DNA of 64,000 bases from Sulfurimonas sp. HSL3-1 (GTDB lineage Bacteria; Campylobacterota; Campylobacteria; Campylobacterales; Sulfurimonadaceae). The notes below the pieces were generated by a model. That model was not told where the DNA came from and did no database searches. It worked only from the letters and a program-made list of their open reading frames with translations. Location: NCBI RefSeq assembly GCF_039645995.1, contig NZ_CP147920.1:1054001-1118000 (forward strand), given 5' to 3'. Shown one piece after another: positions 25,199 to 33,507 of the stretch (position 1 is its first letter; the number at the start of each line of letters is the position of its first letter). The position numbers and the translations under genes were made by a program.

Positions 25199-25235
25199 TA
25201 TTTATATCCTATGAGGCATAATCATGAAATGAGAA

Positions 25236-25562
25236 GTGGTGTTTTTTACAGATGAGAACGGCTCAAAACCGGTTTATGAGTGGATTCTCTCTCTGGAAGA
25301 AAAGACCAAGACAGTTGTATTGAGAAATTTGGATCTCTTGGAGCAGTTAGGTACAGGTATCCGAGAGCCATATGTAAAACACCTGGAAGAGAAACTGTAC
25401 GAAGTCAGGGCGAAAGATCATAAAGGTATCTACCGGATTATCTATTTTGCACACACCGGTAGACGATTTGTCTTACTACATGGTTTTGTGAAAAAGACGC
25501 AGAAGACACCCAGAAAAGAGATTGATATTGCCAAACAGCGCATGAAGGAGATGAAAACATGA
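25236..25562 (+). CDS. RelE/HigB-like (Gp49 family) toxin, start damaged
   Basis: The product contains the family core VYEWILSLEEKTK, LEEKLYEVRAKDHKGIYRIIYF and LLHGFVKKTQKTPRKEIDIAKQRM, that is, a ribosome-dependent mRNA interferase fold. The ATG at 25224, with GAGG eight bases before it, is in the same frame but meets TGA at codon 3 (M-K-stop-E-V-V-F-F). Relatives begin MKWE, so a Trp-to-stop change is likely. Translation could still start at GTG 25236 or 25239, but there is no good ribosome binding site. The stop overlaps the antitoxin ATG by four bases. Confidence 0.8.
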   Translation: MVFFTDENGSKPVYEWILSLEEKTKTVVLRNLDLLEQLGTGIREPYVKHLEEKLYEVRAKDHKGIYRIIYFAHTGRRFVLLHGFVKKTQKTPRKEIDIAKQRMKEMKT

Positions 25563-25831
25563 GTGAACTCCAGAGATTGATAAAAGAACAATTGAAAAAT
25601 GAAGAGTTTAAACGCGAATGGGATCGTCTTGAACCCCGTTATCAAGTCATAACACAGCTGTTGAAACTCCGCATCAAGTATGACCTGACGCAGAAGCAGT
25701 TCGCGGAAAAGGTTGGAACGACACAGGCCGTCATTTCACGCATCGAAAATGGCAATGTTAACATCGGGATTGATTTTCTTGAACGTGTGGCCAAGGCGTT
25801 TGGGAAAAAAGTCGAAGTGAAGCTGATATGA
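25559..25831 (+). CDS. HigA-like XRE-family antitoxin
   Basis: A 90-residue protein with a central Cro/CI helix-turn-helix: KYDLTQKQFAEKVGTTQAVISRIENGN. The order toxin then antitoxin with an ATGA overlap is typical of HigBA-type modules. It should bind the toxin and, through the helix-turn-helix, the palindrome upstream. It ends four bases into the ywbE gene, so that gene shares the transcript. Confidence 0.88.
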   Translation: MSELQRLIKEQLKNEEFKREWDRLEPRYQVITQLLKLRIKYDLTQKQFAEKVGTTQAVISRIENGNVNIGIDFLERVAKAFGKKVEVKLI

Positions 25832-26031
25832 GCACCATGCCGGATCCCAGACAAAGAAAGAACATACGCTTCGGATTGAGCGTTGCCATCGTGTTGAAAC
25901 AGGACCAGGACACCGGCCGACTGACAGACGGCATCGTCCGCGACATTCTCACCAAAAGCGCCACGCATCCGCACGGTATCAAGGTGAGGCTGATGAGCGG
26001 CGAAGTAGGGCGGGTGAAGGAGATACACTAG
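25828..26031 (+). CDS. YwbE family protein (DUF2196)
   Basis: A 67-residue basic protein with the family pattern RKNIRFGLSVAIVLKQDQDTGRLTDGIVRDILT...HPHGIKVRL..GEVGRVKEI, which is nearly the whole YwbE domain. The family is widespread and of unknown role; the KOW-like pattern suggests nucleic-acid binding. It overlaps the antitoxin gene by four bases and ends seven bases before the convergent hsdR. Confidence 0.85.
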   Translation: MSTMPDPRQRKNIRFGLSVAIVLKQDQDTGRLTDGIVRDILTKSATHPHGIKVRLMSGEVGRVKEIH

Positions 26032-26038
26032 CAGATTA

Positions 26039-29008
26039 CTATTTTGGTGCTTTCTCCATATACTCTTCGCTTTCTTCCGCCGCCATCATGGCGTTGCCGG
26101 AAATAGCATTGGCATAATTCGAAGAATTAGCCGCTTTCTCCGTAGAAGAACCGAGACTCCCTCCGCCATCATAGAACTTCTCTATAAAGCCCATAATCTT
26201 ATCGAGTACTCTCGGAACGATTTTTTTGCGTTCAAGCAGTTTCGGTTTGACGTTGAGCGTATTGGCGATGTCGTCTTTTAGCGGAGGCCTGCCGTCGTAG
26301 AGGTAGGTGTCGATAACCCTGTTGACTTCTGCTTTGTTGAGATCCTCTTCTTCGCAAAGTTCGTCAAAAGCTTTGACCTGCTCTTCGTCCCAGAATTTCT
26401 CGAACGCATCATCGATGAGATCGTCGTCTTCGATGTGCATCAGGTGGTCGTCGATGAACTTCTCGATCAGCTCGCGCTTGCTGCGGAGGCCGGGCTGAGC
26501 GTTGATGATGCTGACGATGGTGTCACGCTGCTTCTGCTGCTCTTCTGTTTTGGCCTTTCTATATTTGGCCAGGAGTTTGAGGATATAGGCAACATTGATC
26601 TCGTCCTTGTGGATGAGCTCCAGCTCAAAGTCGATCTCCTGCAGGACAGAGACCTTTTCCGTTTCATTGCGGCTTTTGGTCCGCTCGTAAAGGTCGAGGT
26701 ATTTGGACTTGTAGTCTTCGAAGAGTTGCTCCGCCATGGAGAGGTTGTTCCAGTCGAAGTCGGCGAATCCCTCCAGAATATTCCTCACCCGCATCAGTTC
26801 CCGGAATGCCTTGATGAATTCCAGCTGTTTCTCTTCGTCGATGATAGCATCGACGCTGTTGATGCTCGGGGCGATAGCAATGAGCTTCGCGAAAGCCTCG
26901 TTGAACTTTTCGACATACTCTTCGTAAGGCCCCATGAGAATCTTGTCTTTTTTATCCAGATCAGAGAAGAGGGCAATGGCGTCGTCGGTCGCTGTTTTTA
27001 GGTTGCGGAAGCAGACAATATTCCCCTGCGATTTCGTCTCGCCCAGAATGCGGTTGGTGCGCGAGAAGGCCTGGATAAGGCCGTGGTACTTCAGGTTCTT
27101 GTCGACGTAGAGAGTGTTGAGGGACTTGGAGTCGAAGCCCGTCAGGAACATGTTGACGACGAGGAGGATGTCGACTTCACGCTGTTTCACCCGTTTGGAG
27201 ATGTCGTTGTAGTAGTTGTAGAAGCTCTGGCTGTCTTTGGTGCTGAACTTCGTGCCGAACATAGCGTTGTAGTCGTTGATGTACTCGTCGAGCTTCTCGC
27301 GGCTGTGCTTGTTGATGTGCTCTTCGTCCACTTTCGTCTCGTCGAAGTCGATCAGCCCGTTGGCGTCTTTGTCCTCCTCATTGGCGGTGTAGGAGAAGAT
27401 CGTAGCGATCTTGAGGTCGTGCTTTCTACTCTTAAAGGTCTCGTAGTACTTGGTGAGCATGTCCACGCTGCCGACGCACATCATCGCCGTGAACTCTTTG
27501 GAATGGGTTTTACGAGGATGGACAGAGAGGATGTAGTCGACGATCTTTTCGATTCTGTAGGGACTTTCCAGCACTTCCTGGGTGTTGATGGCCTCCACTT
27601 CGATATCGAGCTCGTTGGCGCTCTCTTTCTCCTTGTATCGCCCGACGTACTCCACGGAGAACTTCAGGACGTTGTCGTCGCTGATGGCATCGGTGATGAC
27701 GTAGCGGTGCAGGCGGTCGCCGAATAGGTCGGCGGTCGTGCGTTTGCCCAGCTTGTTCCCGACGGCGTTCTCTTCGAAAATAGGCGTCCCCGTAAAGCCG
27801 ATCATCTGCGCCTTTTCAAAGAAGCGGGTGATGTTGCGGTGGGTCTCACCGAACTGGCTGCGGTGGCACTCGTCGAAGATGAAGACGATGTGCTCATCGC
27901 GTAGCTGCTCCATCTCATTTAGGTAGCGCTTTTTGCTGATAGCGGTGTTGAGCTTTTGGATCGTCGTGATGATGAGGTCTGTCTGGACGCTTTGGCCTTT
28001 TTTGTCTTTGTAGCGACCTAGGAACTGGTCGACGAGGATCTTCGTATTGTCCGTACCGTCGACGCTTCCTTCGGCAAAGCTGTTGAACTCCTTGGTCGTC
28101 TGGAAGTCGAGGTCCTTGCGGTCGACGACGAAGACGACCTTGTGCACATGCGGGAGCTTGACGAGGATCTGCGAGGCCTTGAAGGAGGTGAGGGTCTTGC
28201 CCGAGCCAGTCGTGTGCCAGATGTAGCCGTTTTTATTCGTATTTTGCACCCGGTCGATGATTGATTCGACGGCATGGTACTGGTAGGGGCGCAGCACCAT
28301 CAAAATCTTCGGCACCTCCGCCAGGACGATGTACTTGCAGATCATCTTGGAGATGTGGCAGCGCTCCAGGAAGACCGAGGTGAAAGCTTCGAGGTTGTGG
28401 ATGTTTTTGTTTTCTTTGTCTGCCCAGAAGAAGGTTTGTTTGAAGGTTTGCTTTTTGTTGTTGGCGTAATACTTGGTGTTGACGCCGTTGGAGATGACGA
28501 AGAGCTGCACGTAGTTGAAGAGGGCGCTGTTGTAGCCGTAGGAGTGGCGCTGGTAGCGGTTGATCTGGTTGAAGGCCTCCTTGAGCTCCACACCCCGGCG
28601 TTTGAGCTCGATCTGCACGAGAGGCAGGCCGTTGATGAGCAGGGTGACATCGTAGCGGTTCTTATACTTACCTTCGATGGTTACCTGCTGGGTGACCTGG
28701 AAGAGGTTCTGGCACCAATGCTCCGAGTCCAGGAACTCGATGTAAGAAGTCGTGCCGTCGTCCTTGGGGAGGGCGAACTTGTCGCGGAGGATCTTCGCTT
28801 TTTCGAAGACGTTGCCCTTGTTAAGGTGATTAAGAATGCGGGCGAACTCGGTGTCGCTCAGCGTGGTCTTGTTGTGCTTTTCGAGCTGGTGTTTGAGGTT
28901 TGCTTTGAGGGCCGCTTCATCTGTGATGAGGACTTTTTCGTAGCCCAGTTCTTCGCTGAGCTGTTTGACCAGGTTGGCTTCGAGGACGGCTTCGGGTTGG
29001 GTGCTCAT
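26039..29008 (-). CDS. hsdR: Type I restriction enzyme, R (restriction and translocation) subunit
   Basis: HsdR pumps DNA past the methyltransferase and cuts it. The nuclease domain has D and ExK in RYDVTLL...PLVQIELKRRG (about residues 118-140). The SF2 motor has Walker A TTGSGKT, VVDRKDL, FDECHRSQFG, MIGFTGTP and the late motif FSRTNRILG. A helical C-terminal segment (about 888-947, EVNRVIDTYLYDGRPPLKDD... to FIEKFYDG) is the EcoR124-type C-terminal region that contacts the methyltransferase; a tail of about 40 small and acidic residues follows. The start overlaps the upstream HEPN/Abi-like gene by four bases (ATGA). Confidence 0.96.
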   Translation of the reverse strand: MSTQPEAVLEANLVKQLSEELGYEKVLITDEAALKANLKHQLEKHNKTTLSDTEFARILNHLNKGNVFEKAKILRDKFALPKDDGTTSYIEFLDSEHWCQNLFQVTQQVTIEGKYKNRYDVTLLINGLPLVQIELKRRGVELKEAFNQINRYQRHSYGYNSALFNYVQLFVISNGVNTKYYANNKKQTFKQTFFWADKENKNIHNLEAFTSVFLERCHISKMICKYIVLAEVPKILMVLRPYQYHAVESIIDRVQNTNKNGYIWHTTGSGKTLTSFKASQILVKLPHVHKVVFVVDRKDLDFQTTKEFNSFAEGSVDGTDNTKILVDQFLGRYKDKKGQSVQTDLIITTIQKLNTAISKKRYLNEMEQLRDEHIVFIFDECHRSQFGETHRNITRFFEKAQMIGFTGTPIFEENAVGNKLGKRTTADLFGDRLHRYVITDAISDDNVLKFSVEYVGRYKEKESANELDIEVEAINTQEVLESPYRIEKIVDYILSVHPRKTHSKEFTAMMCVGSVDMLTKYYETFKSRKHDLKIATIFSYTANEEDKDANGLIDFDETKVDEEHINKHSREKLDEYINDYNAMFGTKFSTKDSQSFYNYYNDISKRVKQREVDILLVVNMFLTGFDSKSLNTLYVDKNLKYHGLIQAFSRTNRILGETKSQGNIVCFRNLKTATDDAIALFSDLDKKDKILMGPYEEYVEKFNEAFAKLIAIAPSINSVDAIIDEEKQLEFIKAFRELMRVRNILEGFADFDWNNLSMAEQLFEDYKSKYLDLYERTKSRNETEKVSVLQEIDFELELIHKDEINVAYILKLLAKYRKAKTEEQQKQRDTIVSIINAQPGLRSKRELIEKFIDDHLMHIEDDDLIDDAFEKFWDEEQVKAFDELCEEEDLNKAEVNRVIDTYLYDGRPPLKDDIANTLNVKPKLLERKKIVPRVLDKIMGFIEKFYDGGGSLGSSTEKAANSSNYANAISGNAMMAAEESEEYMEKAPK

Positions 29009-29811
29009 TTATCCTCTTTACTCTCAGTATAGGTCTTATATAAAAAGATTGCCATAGAACCTGCCATATTAACTGCTAACTCACCATGGCGCTCCAGAGG
29101 TTTTACTTTTGTCTTAGTGCTTCCATGGGCATCCCCTAGTTTATTTCTCAAAGTTCCTAGACCATTAATAATGCCGCTGGCTCCACCAAGAATTTGTTTG
29201 AAAATCGCTTCTTGATGTTGTTCTGGAGCAAGATTTAAATGTTTTTGCACCTTTTTATATAATTCAGATAGATCCATATTGACATCATACTCTATGTCTT
29301 GCTCATCTAGAATATGTTTTAAAACACTTTCGATGAGAGTCCTTGCCATGGTAATAGCACCCTCGGGGTCATTACCTTTGCGTTCTATTGCTTTGATCCA
29401 ATATTCATGGATATGCTTTTCATCAAAAGTTATTGTTTCTTCTATTGGGGCAAGTGTTTGGAATTCTAATTTATCAAGTAGTGGTAAAAACTCATTTTTT
29501 ATAAATATTCTTCTTTCTTCGTAAGTCGGAAATTTATTTTTAATAAAATCCCAAAACTGTCTTACATCTCTATTTTGTTTTAGCCAGATTGGTAAATGCT
29601 GTTCAAAGCTTTTGTTTTGTACAAGCCGGTTTCTGAGTATTGTGTATATTTCGTCATCACGATTAGCACCTGCAGCCATATCACTAAATTTATCATGTGC
29701 AAAACTAACAAGCTCATAGCCAGTGATTGTATTAACTTTGTGAAGTAATGCTTCCCTTTGTTTTTGAATTAGTTGTTGAGTACTTTCAAAAAATTTTAGA
29801 AGATTTTCCAT
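29005..29811 (-). CDS. Abi-C/HEPN-like protein embedded in the hsd locus
   Basis: A 268-residue protein whose C-terminal half matches the abortive-infection C-terminal (Abi_C) pattern: GNDPEGAITMARTLIESVLKHIL, a helix pair, then LGTLRNKLGDAHGS. R222-N-x5-H229 fits the Rx4-6H catalytic motif of HEPN ribonucleases. The N-terminal half is helical and unknown. The open frame extends upstream to 29952, but those codons lie in the hsdR/hsdS scar; ATG 29811 follows the scar. It is low in GC. A defence role is inferred from family and position directly before hsdR. Confidence 0.7.
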   Translation of the reverse strand: MENLLKFFESTQQLIQKQREALLHKVNTITGYELVSFAHDKFSDMAAGANRDDEIYTILRNRLVQNKSFEQHLPIWLKQNRDVRQFWDFIKNKFPTYEERRIFIKNEFLPLLDKLEFQTLAPIEETITFDEKHIHEYWIKAIERKGNDPEGAITMARTLIESVLKHILDEQDIEYDVNMDLSELYKKVQKHLNLAPEQHQEAIFKQILGGASGIINGLGTLRNKLGDAHGSTKTKVKPLERHGELAVNMAGSMAIFLYKTYTESKEDK

Positions 29812-29819
29812 GTTGCACC

Positions 29820-29891
29820 TCACACAAGCATCTGCTGGAGCAGTCTTTTTTTGGATTGATTGACGAGGCTGGCTTCGGGTTGAACACTCAT
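29820..29891 (-). pseudogene. Scar 1: first codons of a lost hsdR fused to the last codons of a lost hsdS
   Basis: A 23-codon frame begins MSVQPEASLVNQ, close to the start of the intact HsdR (MSTQPEA...NLVKQ), and ends KKRLLQQMLV-stop, close to the end of the intact HsdS (KKALLQQMFI-stop). DNA identity is partial, with silent differences, so the parts came from other hsd alleles. It lies in the spacer between the PLD and Abi-like genes. Confidence 0.7.
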
Positions 29892-29909
29892 GTTTTTCGA
29901 GCTCTAATC

Positions 29910-31091
29910 TTAATAGGTAATGATATCCAGCATTGCGGCCCGTACCTTCCAAACCTTTCGTTCTTCATCACTAGAAGGTTCCAAGCTTTTATACCAAGGA
30001 GTATCATGTATATTCACAATAACCTCGTCCCAATATCTTTCATAATCATGTTGTTTGAGCTCATCCATATTAAAATCTCTATAAACAGGATAGGTATTAT
30101 TCTTTGTTACACAATAAAAAATGTCAGGTCTTTTCATCGCTAATAGTCTACTCAAGCTTTTTACCCCAAATCCGTAAGGCACGTTTGATTGGACAAAATT
30201 AACAAACTTCATGTACATTTCTTTAGAAACCTCGCCTTCTAAAGGAATCGCATCTAATGCTTTTGAAAATTCGTCAGCTGATTCTATGATTTGCTTTTTA
30301 AAATAGGGAGAGACCATGTGACCGAAATACATCCAATTAACGTCATGCTCTCCATAGTTAATGGTGCCGGCAATTTGTCTTACGATGTCATCTGGCATTT
30401 CACTCAAACTGCTATATTTTTTAAAATACTCTTGTACATGTTCTAGTAATTTCAAACGTTCTTCCAGTGAATCGTCTAAAGCATGTTTTGCTTTGTCAAA
30501 AAAATTTTTCCAACTTAATAAGTTAATTGGAGTTTCAGTCATTAATTGTTGAGCATTTTCATTGGACTTATCTACATTGTTTCTATTATTTTCTTGTGCA
30601 TTATAGTCTTTCAAATATATTTGATATTTTTCGTGGGTCATCCGATAAGCAAGTGAAAAGTACTTGTTGATTTCATCTAAAATATTATCGATGAATGTCT
30701 TGGTGTCAGCATCTTGACTATTTAGATGAACCATCATCTCAATATTATTTGCAAGCCCTCCACGTGTGAAGTTTGCGCTGCCTATTAGACACTCCCAATC
30801 TGATTTAGAGTTCATAAACAAATAAATCTTAGGATGAAAAATAACACCTTTAGTACTAAACATATATTTGACGCTATTTACATTCAAGAAAGTTTCTATG
30901 AACTCAGGTGAAGTGTTGTAACCGGATACACCGACTATCATCATAGAGATTTTTTTTGAATAATTTAAAAGAGCTTGGGAAGAATCCGAACCTAAAGTAG
31001 CCCATGCGGTGGCGATATAAATCTCTTGATATTTTTTTATTAATGAGGTCATTTTTTTATCAATCTTCTTCGCATCACTGATAATATTCAT
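29910..31091 (-). CDS. Phospholipase D-like nuclease in the hsd locus
   Basis: The N-terminal half carries one HKD motif: IFHPKIYLF, then about 12 residues later CLIGSANFTRGG. This arrangement is typical of PLD-type nucleases (Nuc, BfiI and DISARM DrmC families). The C-terminal half is helical and contains YGFGVKSLSRLLAMKRPDIF, like a segment found in some restriction-associated proteins, but I cannot name the domain. With one HKD motif the enzyme would have to work as a dimer. GC content is well below the chromosome, which suggests transfer. AAGGAAGATC precedes the ATG. Confidence 0.8.
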   Translation of the reverse strand: MNIISDAKKIDKKMTSLIKKYQEIYIATAWATLGSDSSQALLNYSKKISMMIVGVSGYNTSPEFIETFLNVNSVKYMFSTKGVIFHPKIYLFMNSKSDWECLIGSANFTRGGLANNIEMMVHLNSQDADTKTFIDNILDEINKYFSLAYRMTHEKYQIYLKDYNAQENNRNNVDKSNENAQQLMTETPINLLSWKNFFDKAKHALDDSLEERLKLLEHVQEYFKKYSSLSEMPDDIVRQIAGTINYGEHDVNWMYFGHMVSPYFKKQIIESADEFSKALDAIPLEGEVSKEMYMKFVNFVQSNVPYGFGVKSLSRLLAMKRPDIFYCVTKNNTYPVYRDFNMDELKQHDYERYWDEVIVNIHDTPWYKSLEPSSDEERKVWKVRAAMLDIITY

Positions 31092-31114
31092 GATCTTCCT
31101 TCTTTCTTATTGCT

Positions 31115-31191
31115 TTACACAAACATCTGCTGAAGCAGTCCTTTTCCGAATTGCTTGTTTTTATCAGTAAGTGTTGATGCTCGGTACTCAT
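31115..31191 (-). pseudogene. Scar 2: lost hsdR start joined to an hsdS tail
   Basis: An ATG overlaps the stop of the upstream gene as ATGA, exactly as the real hsdR start does at 29005-29008, and opens MSTEHQHLLIK. The sequence then passes, in another frame, into TDKNKQFGKGLLQQMFV-stop, an HsdS C terminus. It fills the spacer between the HEPN-like gene and the PLD gene. Confidence 0.65.
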
Positions 31192-32201
31192 TCTTCATCT
31201 TTGGCAATGTATTGTTTCACAAATGCAAGTAGTGCCTTCGTGACTCTTTCTACTGCTTCACGTCTCTGTAATAACTTAGGCCTATGTTTCATAGTGTCTA
31301 CTATCGCATCGGGTAGAGGAACACGATGATCAAATTGATATGTCTCAACAATTTTTAGAAGCTCGTTAATATAAAGATTTTCATCCTGACAAAGTGTCGT
31401 TATTGCTTCTTCACTACCTTCTAAGCTTAATAGGTCTTTGTATCGCTCTTCAATTGTGTCACTAATATCGCGTTCTTCTTTTATTGGTTCAGCATCTTCC
31501 TTTTTATAGACTTGCTCTGTCATTTCTTCTAGTGGCTCAATCTCTTCTTCTGAGACTATTTCTGGCTCAATCTTTTCTTGATCAAGGAGATAGTCTTGAA
31601 GTTGTTCTTCGTAGGATGTGTAGTCTTGTTCATATAGCGCTTTGCTGTATTTTACATAACCACCTAGTGGGAATGAATCATCTAAAGAGCCGTTAAAGTT
31701 AGGATTTTCTTCATAGGAAATTTGCTCGATTCTCGTTATTTCTAAAGCAAAAAAATGCTTAAGCATATAGACAATGACCACTCCAGTAAATTCTTCTATA
31801 AATTTTGCAAATCCTTTAGAGCTACACAAAACTTTAGGAACTGGCTTGCCATGCGCAATATCACCTCTATGCGTACGAATTTCACCTAGCAAATGAATGG
31901 GGTGTCTAAAGTGATAAATAAACTCTGCTTCAAATTCATCACTTAGTTCGCCAAGTTTGTTCACAGTAGTGCTAAACAGTTTTTGAAATGGCCATTCTCT
32001 CATATCTTTCTCAGTAAGAGAATTGTCTAGTCTCAATAAAATCGTTTTAGAGATACCTTCGATTAATGCTTTGCAAGCTTCAATAGCAATATCAGGATGT
32101 GGAGTAAGATTTGTTTCCACTTTTTCTATGAGAAGTTCGTAGTAGCTAAACTCTCCATATTTTTCTGAGTTTTCAGCGATAAGTGTTCTTACGGAATCCA
32201 T
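31188..32201 (-). CDS. HEPN-like protein with an HsdR-like C-terminal docking segment
   Basis: The N-terminal 150 residues repeat the Abi-C pattern (HPDIAIEACKALIEGISKTIL ... LGEIRTHRGDIAHGKP); R109 or R112 with H117 fit the HEPN Rx4-7H motif. An acidic linker (about 190-260) follows. Residues about 277-330 (ELLKIVETYQFDHRVPLPDA... to FVKQYI) align without gaps to HsdR of this locus: 19 of 53 positions are identical by eye, including TY.xD.R.PL.D.I..T and PKLL.R. That HsdR segment contacts the methyltransferase in type I enzymes, so this protein may bind the M-S complex. It lies ten bases after hsdS. Confidence 0.7.
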   Translation of the reverse strand: MDSVRTLIAENSEKYGEFSYYELLIEKVETNLTPHPDIAIEACKALIEGISKTILLRLDNSLTEKDMREWPFQKLFSTTVNKLGELSDEFEAEFIYHFRHPIHLLGEIRTHRGDIAHGKPVPKVLCSSKGFAKFIEEFTGVVIVYMLKHFFALEITRIEQISYEENPNFNGSLDDSFPLGGYVKYSKALYEQDYTSYEEQLQDYLLDQEKIEPEIVSEEEIEPLEEMTEQVYKKEDAEPIKEERDISDTIEERYKDLLSLEGSEEAITTLCQDENLYINELLKIVETYQFDHRVPLPDAIVDTMKHRPKLLQRREAVERVTKALLAFVKQYIAKDEE

Positions 32202-32211
32202 TAGTGCTCTT

Positions 32212-33507
32212 TTATATAAACATCTGTTGTAGTAGTGCTTTTTTAAATTGCTTGGCGTTTTGCAGCTCTTTGGAAACGAGGTCTATCTTTGTGTCGATGG
32301 CGGAGAGAAAATCGGCTATCTTGGTTTGTTCTTCTTTTGAAGGAAGTAAAAACTTCACGTTTGACAAATTGTTTTTCGAGATTCCTAATACCGATATACC
32401 CGTTGCCGATTTCATAATCTGATTTCTAATATTGTTTGTCTGCATCAGATAGCTGGCAAACCCAAGTGCCATTACATCATTTTTGTCCCTGGCAATGTAT
32501 GTATGCAAACCCGCTAAAAGCTTTTCATTCTGCAAATCTATCAACTCAATTGTTTTACCAATATCTTTGTAGTCTTCAGAGGCGTCCGCAATAACCAAAT
32601 CTTTCACTTGACAATACTGTTCATCTTTTATCTTACTGATTTCTATATCGTCGTTGAGGAAGGGTACGTTTTCTTTGTTTATGTGGAAATTAGAACGATA
32701 TTTTGTATGGATGTCCCCATAATGAATGTTTTTGACCCTTCCTTGTACATCATTCATCAGAGCTCTTGAAAAGCTGTTCGTGTTGATGAAAGAGTAAATC
32801 TCTCCAAATAGCTTCTCTTTCCATTCCGGAAACTCACTCTTGTCATCCGCTCTGAAGCGAATCTCCTGCGAGAAGATTTTTTGCATCCCCCCTTTTTTGT
32901 ACTGCTCAAGCAGCTCCTGTTTTTTAGTGAGCTTTTCGATTTTGGTATCGACGGCGTTGAGGAAAGAGGCGATTTTTTGTTGTTCAGGTTTCGAAGGATA
33001 GTGTAAAACAAACTTTTCAACTATTGTATTATTGAAACTTTGTTGCTTCGTACCTTGTGCATACTTGTAATAAAGGGGTATGCCATATTTTAGATACCAA
33101 TAAAACAAAAACTTAGTATGTATTTCGTCTGTTTCATAAAATGCCATACATGACTGATTTGTCGTAGCTGGAATATCATTGATTGCACATTTACCTCGTG
33201 TACCAGGAGCTTCTAATCCTGTAATCGCAATAAAAAATGTACCCACTGGGTAAAGGCGTAAATTTGTATCTTTGATTGCTTGATCAGAGATTTTTTCAAT
33301 TGTGTCATTAATATGACCAAAATTTAATTCACCACTAGTTATCCAAAGATTGTTTCCTTGAAAATAGTCTTTAACAAGTCTGCTGGGAGTCGATCCAGTT
33401 TTCAGGTTTGTATATAACTCTCCAATGAAATTTTCATGCCATTCATCACTAAACTCAGGAAACCGTAACTTCGGAACTTTGCTTACCGCAGTCATGGTAA
33501 CACTCAA
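32212..33507 (-). CDS. hsdS: Type I restriction-modification specificity subunit
   Basis: HsdS reads the two halves of the target. The protein shows two target-recognition domains, each followed by a conserved helix: PSKPEQQKIASFLNAVDTKI and PSKEEQTKIADFLSAIDTKI, and it ends KQFKKALLQQMFI. The near-identical helices are the internal repeat of the family and allow exchange of half sites. GC is low, as usual for HsdS, which is under diversifying exchange. The start overlaps the end of hsdM by four bases (ATGA). Confidence 0.95.
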   Translation of the reverse strand: MSVTMTAVSKVPKLRFPEFSDEWHENFIGELYTNLKTGSTPSRLVKDYFQGNNLWITSGELNFGHINDTIEKISDQAIKDTNLRLYPVGTFFIAITGLEAPGTRGKCAINDIPATTNQSCMAFYETDEIHTKFLFYWYLKYGIPLYYKYAQGTKQQSFNNTIVEKFVLHYPSKPEQQKIASFLNAVDTKIEKLTKKQELLEQYKKGGMQKIFSQEIRFRADDKSEFPEWKEKLFGEIYSFINTNSFSRALMNDVQGRVKNIHYGDIHTKYRSNFHINKENVPFLNDDIEISKIKDEQYCQVKDLVIADASEDYKDIGKTIELIDLQNEKLLAGLHTYIARDKNDVMALGFASYLMQTNNIRNQIMKSATGISVLGISKNNLSNVKFLLPSKEEQTKIADFLSAIDTKIDLVSKELQNAKQFKKALLQQMFI

